From Heligmosomoides polygyrus polygyrus (taxonomy: Eukaryota > Nematoda > Chromadorea > Rhabditida > Heligmosomidae), in contig OX377202.1 of the NCBI GenBank assembly GCA_947396885.1, forward strand, positions 82,564,408 through 82,628,407: a stretch of DNA of 64,000 nt. The letters run 5' to 3'. The notes below the pieces were generated by a model. It had not been told where the DNA came from. It did no database searches and saw nothing but the letters and a program-made list of their open reading frames with translations. The translations under genes were made by a program, and so were the position numbers. How positions within the stretch are numbered: position 1 is the first letter of the stretch; each line of letters begins with the position of its first letter. Shown here one piece after another: positions 22,940 to 33,214 of the stretch.

Positions 22940-23623
22940 GTCCCCTGCTATGGAGAGGTAGTCGCCTTCTAGGTACGGACCTTATGGCTTCCTCGAGCGA
23001 GAGGTAGAATTCATGTCGTGCTCGGAGCATCCGGTCTGCGGAGCGTAGACAGACATCATGGTCCAGTAACCCCCCTTCGTGTCCAGCCGTAGTGACATGA
23101 TGCGGTCGTTTATTCTTTGGACAGCCGCTACTGAATCCTTGAGGGACTCCGCGACAGCTATCCCTACCCCGTTCCTCTTGGTGTCCTCTCCGTTGTAGTA
23201 CAGCTTGACCCCTTCTCCGATCTCCTTGGCTTTCGCCCCTTTCCATCGCGTTTCCTGCAGACACAGGACTTGTATCCTTCTGCGCTTCATCAGGTCAGCC
23301 ACTTCCCTAGATCTCCCGGTCAGCGTTCCCACATTCAGAGTCCCCAGTCGAACTAGCTTCTTTAGCCGAGGTCGTTCGGCCCTCGGTAGCCCTCGCATAC
23401 TGACCACAGAACTCGGGCGGGGGTTCTGTGCGCCACTTCCGGGTGACGTCCTAGCCTTTACACTGATTCTATTGCGACTTGTGATCATGATTTTGTGACG
23501 AGGTTTCTCCATCAGCCGGCCTGTCAACCTGGGCCTGACGCTGGAACCGTTGCCATTTTTTTGCAATTTTTGCAGGGCATGGCGTGCCTGAGCCGGGAGT
23601 CGAACCTGTGACCGTTTGTGCAT
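22940..23623 (-). pseudogene. RTE endonuclease domain, N-terminal part
   Basis: The 213-codon frame at 22982-23623 contains LGTLNVGTLTGR (first catalytic Asn block), LCLQETRWKG (catalytic Glu), RNGVGIAV and MMSVYAPQTGCSEHD. These are landmarks of the exonuclease-endonuclease-phosphatase fold of RTE elements. The frame then shifts twice. FYLSLEEAIRSVP continues in another frame near 22985, and MNGHVGSG in a third at 22939. The first 80 residues are basic and low-complexity and overlap the tRNA-like 5' region, so the true start is uncertain. Confidence 0.8.
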
Positions 23624-23657
23624 GAAACTACACTACTAACCACTAGGCTAACTCGGT
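23587..23657 (-). repeat. tRNA-like module at the 5' end of the RTE element
   Basis: On the minus strand, GAGTTAGCCTAGTGGTTAG resembles a D-arm/A box. GTGTA-GTTTCAT-TGCAC-like sequence could form an anticodon arm with TTC in the anticodon position, and GGTTCGACTCCCGG is a near-perfect B box. The T-stem and acceptor stem pair badly, so I do not call a functional tRNA. It directly abuts the retrotransposon coding region and may supply a Pol III-type promoter or be a captured SINE head (inference). Confidence 0.5.
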
Positions 23658-24847
23658 TCTATACAGGGTATGGCTACCAGCAGTACAGTACCGCCGCTAA
23701 ACATTCAACCAAACGACGTTTGCGACGCAAAAACGCATTTTTTGCGTCGCATCATGGTAACTTTGTTCAAAATAAAAGCTTTCTCATCCAAATTTACAAG
23801 GGCTCCTAGCATCATCCTACCTACCAATGGGCATGCAACCGCCATTAAAAAGTGGATGGAAGCCTGAAAACCAGTGCCGCAATTAAGGAGGGTTCTAATT
23901 GCTATGACCCGACCCAACACCGTCGCCGAGTCTCGCTTAATTATGTCCCCAGGCGCAAATAGTGCTGTCCAGTTGATTTTTAAAATTCTTAAACCTAATC
24001 AAATTGTATTTTCTTGCTGTTTATGACCTCCTCCTGGCTGCAACAATTCATTAGGTACCAAATTTGGCAGGAATATGTCTGCAGCTGCTTCAACTGATTT
24101 TGTTTATTTCAACGGAAACATCCTCAGTTTAAACCTGTCATTATAGCTTGCAATCTACCCATATTTAAGGAGGAAAAATGTCATAGAAAATTTACGTTTC
24201 GAGTTCACTTTGGGCACTTGTGTGTTGGTTGCAATTCGTCAAATCTGCAAGTGAACCTTAGTAAAGGGCACTCCCTGTCGCCGATTTTGGCTGTGAATAT
24301 CTATGTTCTAAGAAAATGAGTTAGTCCAAAAATATGTTGGCTAACCGTACGCAATGTAGAAACTCCAAGTATCAAATATCAAGAAGCCAGGTAATCAGAG
24401 AATGCCCGAATTTCAGCTGGTTAAAGTGGAGAATTCTTTCAAAGTGCGGCTGAGCTTCTACAGCGTTTCATGCTCAGTCTTTGCAGAATGTATGCTGTGA
24501 AGCCCAGAATTCATATTAAGTATTTTTCGCTCAAAATTTTCAACCAGTCCAGACGCCAATATTTTGAAGCACCAGATCGAGCGTCGATGTAGAGGTCTTC
24601 TTCGACCATAATTGCACTGACCTGACATGCCCTACAGAGACGTTGCACTCGGCTGCATGACCAACGAATCCCTCACCTCTCTTTCTCCCAATTACGGGCC
24701 TGTTCGACCTTATGCAGCTCACCTATATCGATCCATGCTGCCAAATCTTGAGGACCTTTTGGGTTTTCCGGATTGCGGAGATCCCACAGATTCTATAATT
24801 CTCAAAATTGTGTGTCTTGCCGCAATGTAAAATATGTATTTATCATT

Positions 24848-24905
24848 TTCACGTCGAGTTGGACAATTAAACATCTTCCAAATTGAAACGAGCTTCTTAT
24901 AGATT
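24848..24905. repeat. Relative of the dispersed 21-nt motif
   Basis: TTCACGTCGAGTTGGACAAT and ATCTTCCAAATTGAAACGAG are inverted forms of the blocks seen at 57036-57135. Confidence 0.4.
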
Positions 24906-25152
24906 GAAATACAAACACTTCAAGAAGGGTAGAATAATTTTTGTCCAAGAAAAATTTGGTATAACTTTCCTGAATTTTTTTAGGCTCAGCTGCCCGAATG
25001 AGTGTAATAATTTTACACAAGTTTTGTTTCTTTTGAAAAAATAATAAACTAACTTTTGTCTTAAAGCGCAACAAGGTAACAGTCATTTAGTGCATCAAAG
25101 ACCAGATTGCGCCCTGCACTTGGAAAGCTCACCCGAATTTATTTGATTGATA

Positions 25153-26056
25153 TTAGGGGGGGGGGGGACCAAAAGTAATTATACTCTCTGTGCCGTGTCC
25201 ATATATCTCGTGACTGCAGTCTTGTTCCGTGCTATCGTATTTATATGTTTGCTACCTAATGAAGGCCACCTGAGAAGTTACCACTTCCGCCCTTTCCAGA
25301 AGCATGCCAAAACCCCAGTCTGTCTCATGCCGAAACCCAGGTCTGACGAGTCGACCTGTGTCGCGCAAATCTCGCCCAATTCCCAACCCCGAGCAGTCTG
25401 GACTCAATATTCACGCAGGATAAGAAGTACATCTTCTACCTTAATCCTGCCAAGCAGCGAGTCTGGGTGAGGCCTGGTGACCTGTTATTGACCTTCGTTC
25501 GGCGAGAAGTTCACGGCGAGAAGCACCTCCAGGGCTTTTGGGTTCGAGCCCATGGACCGGTATGCTGGAAGCTGTTTACCAAAAGCACGACGACGGACTC
25601 CACGGCCATGGTAAACGAAATAGAAGAGATGGACCTGTGACTCGAACTTATTCAGTCGCAGCGCGTCAAGAAGGTCCTCCTCTTCGACAATGCCGCACCC
25701 CATCGGGAACAAGTGACTATGGATAAGCTTGACCAGCTGGGCTACGTTCACATGCTTCACCCACCGTATTCGCCGGACATCTCTCCATGCGAGTACCAAC
25801 ACTTCTTGGGCCTACGGGACTTCCTGGTCGGAAGGGACACAAGAACCCAAGCAGTCCTTGACAACCATAACGACCAGTTGATCAACACCAGCCCCAAGCA
25901 CTTCTGGAAGGATGGGATCAGGAAGTTGGCTGAGCGATGGCAGCAAGTCATTGACCTTAATCGCATACATGTTCGTCAGCATCGTTGACTTGTAATTGAG
26001 TTATAAAGAGATAAAGAATTTTTTTCAATTTGTCTCATTACTTCCCCCCCCCCTAA
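25153..26056 (+). mobile_element. Mariner/Tc-type element with poly-G termini, internally deleted
   Basis: The left end is TTA followed by a run of G, then ACCAAAAGTAAT. The right end is the complement: ATTACTT, a run of C, then TAA. It is about 900 bp against about 1.3 kb for a full mariner, so part of the 5' half is missing. It sits in the loop of the family P palindrome, so it jumped into that element or was captured by it. Confidence 0.7.
25394..25987 (+). pseudogene. Mariner/Tc-type transposase, C-terminal catalytic part
   Basis: Reads SIFTQDKKYIFYLNPAKQRV in one frame (first catalytic Asp region, normally FTDEK), with frame changes near 25490-25640. It continues VLLFDNAAPHREQVTMDKL (second Asp in a DNAAPH block) and LHPPYSPDISPCEYQHFLG (third acidic residue region). 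It ends WQQVIDLNRIHVRQHR, a normal C-terminus for this family. The N-terminal DNA-binding domain is missing. Nuclease residues are partly preserved, but the frame is not. Confidence 0.8.
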
Positions 26057-26384
26057 CAGTGTGAACGCTGCTTACATGAAGTATCAAGGTGACAATATGT
26101 GTTTTTTGCAGTTTTCTTTGTTATGTTGTTTAGAGGCGTAAAACTCTATGCAAACAGCAATTTTGCTATTAATCGAATAAAAACAGCGAAGTCTTGGACA
26201 ATTGCATGGCGCAATCCCTTTTGGCACTAACAACTGCCGTTGTTCTGCTCTTTAGAACAGGATATAAACCATTATAGAAAATGAGAATTTTATAAAACTT
26301 CAAACGAAGTGTTCAGTTCTTGAATAAGTGAATGAAAGCATGAAATAAATCTTACTGAAATTTTCAGCCGACAAACTCATGTTA

Positions 26385-26420
26385 TTAGGTTGTTGGGAAA
26401 GTTCTCAGCGTTTTGCCTAT
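26385..26420 (+). repeat. Orphan mariner terminus
   Basis: TTAGGTTGTTGGGAAAG followed by TTCTCAGCGTTTTG matches the ends of the mariners at 41603-43169 and 63453-64000, but no element follows. It abuts the right arm of the palindrome. Confidence 0.6.
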
Positions 26421-27518
26421 AAAATACGCAATCCGGAAAGCCCAAAAGGTCCTCAAGATTTGGCAGCATGGATCGATATTGGTGAGCTGCATAATGTCGA
26501 ACAGGCCCGTAGTTACGAGAAAGAGAAGTGAGGGATTCGTTGGTCATGCAGCCGAGTGCAATGTCTCTGTAGGGCATGTCAGGTCAGTGCAATTATGGTC
26601 GAAGAAGACCTCTACATCGACGCTCGATCTGGTGCTTCAAAATATTAGCGTCTGGACTGGTTGAAAATTTTGAGCGAAAAATACTTAATATGAATTCTGG
26701 GCTTCCCAGCATACATTCTGCAAAGACTGAGCATGAAACGCTGTAGAAGCTCAGCCGCACTTTTGAAAGAATTCTCCACTTTAACCAGCTGAAATTCGGG
26801 CATCTGATTACCTGGCTTCTCGATATTTGATACTTGGAGTTTCTACATTGCGTACGGTTAGCTAACATATTTTTGGACTAACTCATTTTCTTAGAACATA
26901 GATATTCACAGCCAAAATCGGCGACAGGGAGTGCTCTTTACCAAGGTTCACTTGCAGATTTGACGAATTGCAACCAACACACAAATGCCCAAAGTGAACT
27001 CGGAACGTAAATTTCCTATGACATTTTTCCTCCTTAAATATGAGTAGATTGCAAGCTATAATGATAGGTTTAAACTGAGGATGCTTCCGTTGAAATAAAC
27101 AAAATCAGTTGAAGCAGCTGCAGACATTTTCCTGCCAAATTTGGTACCAAATAAATTGTTGCAGCCAGGAGGAGGTCATAAGCAGCAAGAAAATACAATT
27201 TGATTAGGTTTAAGAATTTTAAAATTCAACTGGACAGCACTATTTGCGCCTGGGGACATAATTAAGCGAGACTCGGCGACGGTGTTGGGTCGGGTCACAG
27301 CAATTAGAACCCTCCTTAATTGCGGCACTGGCTTTCAGGCTTCCATCCACTTTTTAATGGCGGTTGCATGCCCATTGGTAGGTAGGATGATGCTAGGAGC
27401 CCTTGTAAATTTGGGTGAGAAAGCTTTTATTTTGAACAAAGTTACCATGATGCGACGCAAAAAACGCGTTTTTGCGTCGCAAACGTCATTTGGTTGAATG
27501 TTTAGCGGCGGTACTGTA

Positions 27519-29544
27519 TATAGTGCTTGTACTGCGCTCATTCCCATGCTATGGTGGTAGACCCTTCTTGGTCAGTTATTGCCTCGGAGGTAAAAAAAAA
27601 CAATTTTTTCTGAACTCCTGGCAACAAGAAGGCCGATATTTTGTACGGAGAGGTTTCTGTGCCTGCGACCGATATTCCAGAAAATGCATGTTGAGAAACG
27701 ATTCATGAGACCTCTTTGAGCCTCAGATAGTTAAATTGAAGTCAACTTTTTCCTCATGCTTAGCTTATTTCTACTCCGTTCAGCAGATATAGGAGGCAAT
27801 TATCAAGCTCAAGGCGTAGCCAATCTCTGAGATACGACAGCAATTACGAAGAAGGAAAGAAAAGAAGCGACTGAAGCATATGCCTGAAAGGGAGAGGGAG
27901 TCATGCAGAAAGAATCCCCACCCCTCTAGTAGTATAAAAATGTGTTTCTTTTTTGTTAAGTAGTTAAACCCAAGGAGTAGGAGGTCCTTGAAGTTGCTGT
28001 GGAATTGGTGGGTCACGAGCGCTGGGGTACCTTGTACGCCCGGGATGCCAATGCAGGCGGACGGCTCGGGACGTAGTGGGTATTGGCGTTGCCCTATGCG
28101 AGAAAGGTAGGGGCTCGGTTCTTCTGCATTCCGGTATTTTTACACTTCAATTGACTGGTTGAGATTTGAGGACTCCTAACGCCTATACAATTTTCTGGCG
28201 TTTTCTGCACGTTTTCCAGGTGTATGCCGTAGAGAGTAACTTCTTTGCGATTTGTTTATTACCGGCACTTTTTTTAACGAAAGGGGAATGAAAACATAAT
28301 AATGTATGAACGCTCAACACCGGTGGCATAGGTTCAAAGCGCATAAAACAGAAGGACTGGTACGAACAACTTACAAAGGCTGAAGGCTCTTCACAATTCG
28401 TTTCCCTACATGGGCTAGTGGCATCAGGAAAAATCAGGCATCATCCTGCTCGAATTTTCGAAGGGAACAGGATGCGGCGTCGCAAAACAAGCCTTGAGCC
28501 AGGCATAAGCCACCAACTTTTCAACGTGAGGATGACACTGGATTCGGTACAACAGCGACACCACCTTCAATGGCATTATAACAAATTCGTTCTCCTTCAG
28601 CTATCCTCAGCTTCAACACTTACCACAGAATCTTGTTCTTTTTTTAGAGGTGAAAAGGAAGGTCGTTGACTAAGGAGTGAAATCGCTTCATAAGCGACTT
28701 AATGTAACTAAAGAAGCACGCGTCGTCTGGCTGAATCTGGCCGGTGGCAACCGAAACTATGATCCGAATACTCTTGGTCTTTTCTGCTGCTCTTTCAAAT
28801 TTGCTATTAATCCCGTGCCGAGGAAGGAAGAAACTGGCGAACTGGACAGGCATGAATGCTGGAACCAATTTTCTGGAGCGTTCTGTGGGCGTTTGCCCCA
28901 AACCACACGAAGTTTTTGGCGTTTGGCGTTTTTCTTAGCCGTCATTGTTCTCCCTTAGACAGATTATCAATGTAACTGTCTCCACAGCACACCGTTCCGG
29001 TTGAATCCAACCATATATGAAGATTTGTTTTTGCTGAATCTTTAAGGGAACGCATCGGCTACTCAAGATTGTAGTGGTTAAGGGAGTTGTGTGATCAGCT
29101 TTTAATCCTTGTATCTTATCCTCTATTCTCAGAAAACTGGCAGTACTACTTGGACGGAGGACGGAATAGAAACCGTGCCCCCTCATGGTGTAGAAGACAG
29201 CATTTTGCATTTGAAGCGCATACTTCCCGTGCCACGTGGAAACGAAAACCGACGCTATTTATTCATTCGAAGTCACAGCTAATCTAACTGCCCTTGTACG
29301 CTTTTGTTGACGTAACACGGTACAAGTCGCGTAGGTGAGCAGCGGAGCGGGGGTGCGGTAACGGCAGAGCACCGACCGTACTCACGCACTGTACCGTAAC
29401 CACTCCAGCCAATCAAACCCGAAACGAACACGCCCCTTCTATAGCACTGCGGGGCTCAGCCGCACAGGCAGAGTCCGTGAGGTATCGATCAACTGGTCAG
29501 CTGTTAGGTTGGAGAGGGGGTTGAGACGAGGCATGCGATGGAAC
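27519..29544. other. Stretch with little recognisable content
   Basis: No supported repeats or splice-bounded exons. One notable small frame is at 28759-28938 (listed separately). GC content rises from about 28000 and again from 29300, where a CCAAT-like AGCCAATCA occurs at about 29408. Confidence 0.35.
28759..28938 (+). CDS. Possible small secreted protein (weak candidate)
   Basis: ATG at 28759 starts a 59-residue frame whose first residues, MIRILLVFSAALSNLLLI, look like a signal peptide with PCRG after it. A hydrophilic tail with a single Cys (SVGVCPKPHE) follows, and it ends at TAG 28936-28938. Small secreted proteins are common in parasitic nematodes, but there is no splice support and no family match that I recognise. 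Chance is a real alternative. Confidence 0.2.
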   Translation: MIRILLVFSAALSNLLLIPCRGRKKLANWTGMNAGTNFLERSVGVCPKPHEVFGVWRFS

Positions 29545-29940
29545 TCCGCCACGCGGTCCATCTAAGCTAAACGTGATGAAATGGCCTACAACCCGGAGTT
29601 CCTTCCCTTGCCAAAACCGTGCCCGAAGGGCACGTCTGTGTCCATCTGGGAAGTTCAACAAACTCGCCACGGATGTCACCCAAGCTACACGTGCTGAAAT
29701 GGCCCACAACCCGGAGTTCCTTCCCTTGCCTAGTCGTGCCCGAAGGGCACGTCTGTGTCCATATGGGAAGTTCAACAAACTCGCCACGGATGTCACCCAA
29801 CCTACACGTGCTGAAATGGCCCACAACCCGGAGTTCCTTCCCTTGCCAAAGCCGTGCCCGAAGGGCACGTCTGCGTTCACCTGGGAAGTTCAACCAGCCC
29901 GCCATGGGGACCACCTAAACTACATGTGTTAAAATGGCCC
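29545..29940 (+). repeat. Tandem array of a 118-bp unit (about 3.3 copies)
   Basis: The anchor ATGGCC recurs at 29581, 29699, 29816 and 29934, a spacing of 118, 117 and 118 bp. Each unit has ACAACCCGGAGTTCCTTCCC, a hairpin GTGCCC-GAA-GGGCAC, and GGGAAGTTCAACAAACTCGC. A partial unit begins near 29545. Because 118 is not a multiple of three, open frames across it change register each unit, so it is unlikely to be coding. The array is GC-rich compared with its flanks. Confidence 0.9.
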
Positions 29941-31473
29941 ACCTGGTCACTACCAACCTCGAAGGCAGTACCTCGCAGAGGAGGCGCATTCGATCGATGC
30001 CGTGGCTGCCGCGATTACGGTAGAAGTAACGGCGAGTTCGCCGCACCCTCGCGGCCGCTATCGCACCCCGCCGCCGTCACCGCACCCTCCGCTGCTCACC
30101 TCCGCGACATGTACCCGTAACACTAACTTCGTCGATAGTTAGATTTTTAACCCAATTCATTTTTTCTAACAGGTAGTAGTTCTTTTCAGCAAGTTTTCGA
30201 TGAGAAATGGGAGTTATGCTCCGAATTATACTGCAGTCGAAGAAGCAAGGGGGGGGGGGAAGTGACCACGAAGCAGAGGCCGTTTGTCTGCCTGCCGTTG
30301 GGTCGTACTTAAAACCGAATCGCACCGTTTTTTGCTCCTACACAGCTGCCCTTTTCCTGCGTTGCACCCGAAGCGCTCCTCGATTGGCACCGGAATAGCC
30401 ATCCAGCGCTCATAGGCGCTAAACTGATTATGTCAGTAATGTCAACGAAGGGTTCGCCGGTTCGCTGGTGTAATATGAACAGAGGAAGCCAGGAGTATGT
30501 GTGGCATAGATCTGCCTAAAATGATTGCTGTGCTTTTACTAGTCATCTTACTTAATTGTCCTTAGAGTGGATGTCTATCAAAAAGCTATATAAAATGCGT
30601 GTGCGAAGAACCCTTTGGCTTTTCAGCGGGGCTATTTATGTTTATTTGTTGCTCAGGAGCACATACGCATTGCAGGATGCGGCATATCTGGCAATATGTT
30701 GCCTATGTGCACCTGAGCAATTTCGTCTCCTGTACTTGGAAACTTGGAAACTTTTGTCTTTTCAATGCGGTATTCTTTAGTGCAAGCTCACTGCACCTTC
30801 CTTCGGGACAGAGCGGTGGCCATTCTCACCTGCAGTTGAGAGCACTTCAACGTCATCTTCGACAAAAGTCTGCACTGGCTCATTTTGTATAGCGAACGAT
30901 TTGAACAGAATGTGGTGCTTTGGGTGTCTCCGAACCGTTTTTGCTTAGTTAGATGATAGTTCAATTCGTATGAAAACACAAGGCGATCATCGTTAAGGCT
31001 TAAACCTTTACTCTAACAAGAAGATCAGTGGGCTCGGTCTGGAAGAAGACCTATATGGACTTCTAGGGCATTGGACGAGAATCACAGAACTGTGTTACGT
31101 TCGATAGCGACGCGGCCTTGCGGGAGGGGAGTCGATTCCCGTGGTGTGTTTGTGAATTTCCAGGTGAACTCTTTTTATCTTTGAAGATGAAGAGTATATT
31201 TTGTCTTCGATAGGTACCGTATTCGCTTCCTAACTCCTCTTTCATCCTGTTGTCAAATGGGGATGAGGCCAGTTTTGTCGCGAGGAGTTACGTCGCGCGT
31301 TCATTAAACAATGCTTGTCTCGCCGAGGAAGCTCCGGCCAGATGCTGCCCTGGGCGACCTCTTTGTAATATTCTCAATTAGTTGTGGAAATGTTTCTCAT
31401 CGTCACCTTATTTGTAAACACACTCGCCGAGTATTGATTTGACCCGTCATCTATTATCTCCGACAAATTTGCG
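29941..31473. other. No supported gene; poly-G tract at 30250
   Basis: The first 180 bp after the array are GC-rich. A run of about 11 G lies at 30250-30260. The frames at 30556-30892 show hydrophobic stretches but no splice context or known motif. Confidence 0.35.
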
Positions 31474-31703
31474 TTTGAAACCGTGAACCAACCGATTTGA
31501 AACCCGTCGGTTAGTAACCGACCACGAAAGGCTTGAAACCGTCCATCAAAGGGTTTGGAACCGAGCACGAAGGAGCGGTCACGCCCCCGCAGTGTTGCTA
31601 TTGCGCAGCGAGAGGCGTGACCGCTCTTTCGTGCTCGATTTCAAACCCTTTCTTGGTCGGTTACTAACCAACGGGTTTTAAACCGTTGGTCCATGGTTTC
31701 AAA
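31474..31703. mobile_element. Small palindromic MITE (230 bp)
   Basis: Starts TTTGAAACCGTGAACCAAC and ends with the complement of TTTGAAACCATGGACCAAC. The arms are complementary over their whole length, including GGTTAGTAACCGACCA and GAGCACGAA..GAGCGGTCACGCC. The left arm carries an extra block of about 20 bp. GGTTTGAAACC-like submotifs repeat within each arm. Confidence 0.75.
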
Positions 31704-32030
31704 TGCAATCTTCTCGCAACTTTCACAAACTCTACTACGAATTGTTACCACGTATAGCGTGTTTTATCCACCTCATGCTATTTATCTAGCCGTGTATTTA
31801 CCTGACCATTCTCCTACACACTTACAGGAGACGGGTCGGGGCATTGCAGACAGGAAAATTTGCACTCACTCCCTCGACTCTGGAGACATCCTGGTGCAGT
31901 CGGGGAAAGTATCCATATGCCTACGTCACCTCGAAGTAATGTGCCCAGCTTTCCAAAAACATAGTCTGTGTAGAGATTTATTTCTCCAGTGCCGTGCTTT
32001 GATGCATGCGCTAACCGTATGTGTATAGTG

Positions 32031-33214
32031 TTAGGTTTTAGGGAAAGTATCTCGCAACTTGTGCATTTTTTCTAAGTTTATTTCTTTCGTTCCATACAAC
32101 AACTAACGAACATATGCATCATTATTATCTAGAACATACTGCCATCTGTGAGCTATTTTGAAGAGCCCGCTTCTATAGAATTTCTGTGATTTCGACGAAA
32201 AAAACTCAGGTTTCAAGATGCTCCCCGTCGTCAAATTGTTTCTCCTGCAAGTTGTTCGACAACTAAGGAAACAGGTGGTATTGGAGCAAGGTCCGGTGGG
32301 TGGGCCGGAACATGACATCAGAACAAATGGAGTTTCTTCTGAGTCTGCCTTGCATCGTGTGGACGCGCACTGTCGTAAAGTAAAAAGATCAATTTTATCT
32401 TGTCTCTCACGAAGGACTGCTCCAACTGCCTGCGGTAGACATCGCTAGCGGCAGTCGCGTGTGCAGGTAGCAGCTAGCAGTGAATGACTCCTGCGCAATT
32501 CCACTACCCACTGGGCATTCCCTTGTATGAAGGAAGTTCCGATCTCGGTGTGGAAATTCCTGCTTCGTCGCGACTGAGACACTGACGCTTTCGGGTGTGG
32601 TTAACGTAGACTGCCCACTTTTCGTCACCAGTGACAAGTATCTCGAGCCAAGAAAAATTCCGCCGTAAAGTCAAGAAGTTCAAGCACGCATCCTGGCAGT
32701 GGTCGCTAACTTCATGCGGAATCCATGCACTATATCTATATGTCTTCCCAAGACCACGCAGGTGTTGAGGTATGGTGACCCGAGTTCCTCTACCAGTTCA
32801 CGGGTGCAACCCGGTGATCCTACTGAATCACCTCCAGAAGGCGCTCCTCATTCGCTGCAATTGGCCCTGCAGACCATGGTTAGTCCTCCAAGCAAAAGAT
32901 CTTGAGTTGTCTGAAGCATACCTTGCGCTATGTCGCTGGAGACATAAGTAGAACGATGGGTTCTATATGTTATCGACCGCGACTCTTGCAGTGCTTCGCT
33001 TTTTGAACTCGTAAAGCAGAAGCAGACGAACTTGCTTGCAGTCGAGAACGATTTTCTCTGCCATAGCCGTGATAGAATATGTGGGCAATAGGGTTAAAGA
33101 GTGTAGGCCATAGATCAGCCTATATATGCGTTATTGGGAGAAGATTCCAGAACACTTTTCAAAAATTTGGCGGAACGCCAAAGTGAGTGGCAAGAAACTT
33201 TCTTTGCAACCTAA
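32031..33214 (-). mobile_element. Mariner element, minus strand, degenerate
   Basis: The transposase 5' end faces 33214, whose terminus is TTAGGTTGCAAAGAAAGTTTC (minus strand). The other end, TTAGGTTTTAGGGAAAGTATC at 32031, is a diverged version. Length is 1184 bp, near full size. The coding region shows ILVTGDEKWAVYVNHTRKRQ (first Asp block), then broken frames with YDSARPHDARQTQKK (second Asp block, N replaced by S) and a C-terminal SGLFKIAHRWQYVLDNNDAY. Stops and frameshifts rule out activity. Confidence 0.8.

Larger units (their letters stand above)
20500..23660 (-). mobile_element. RTE-type non-LTR retrotransposon, frameshifted
   Basis: The minus strand holds an apurinic-type endonuclease and a reverse transcriptase in RTE order. 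The 3' end has a GAAGAAGAAGAAG repeat at about 20508-20525 just after the stop, as RTE elements usually end in short tandem repeats rather than poly(A). A tRNA-like block lies at the 5' end (23587-23657). The body sits between two palindromic elements (right end 20247; left end 23686). It cannot encode one intact protein because of frame breaks near 23000, 22945 and 22130. Confidence 0.85.
23686..27516. mobile_element. 3.8-kb palindromic DNA element, family P, copy 2
   Basis: Termini are CAGTACCGCCGCTAAACATT and its complement, flanked by TA (23684-23685 and 27517-27518). Arms run 23686-24777 and about 26427-27516, about 1.09 kb each and nearly identical. Examples are AAACGACGTTTGCGACGC on the left and its complement near 27470, and the blocks around 24620 and 26560. 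The low divergence implies a young element or gene conversion between arms. The loop holds a mariner relic and an orphan mariner end. The element itself encodes no recognisable protein. Confidence 0.9.

Noticed and set aside
21773..22972. Plus-strand frames over the RTE element
   Set aside because: Shadows of the minus-strand endonuclease and RT frames.
23587..23657. Functional tRN-Glu(TTC) gene
   Set aside because: Anticodon arm and B box are good, but the T-stem and acceptor stem have several mismatches, and it is attached to a retrotransposon.
29573..30120. Three overlapping 88-127 codon frames across the tandem array
   Set aside because: They arise because a GC-rich 118-bp unit is open in several registers; the frame shifts each unit and both strands are open.
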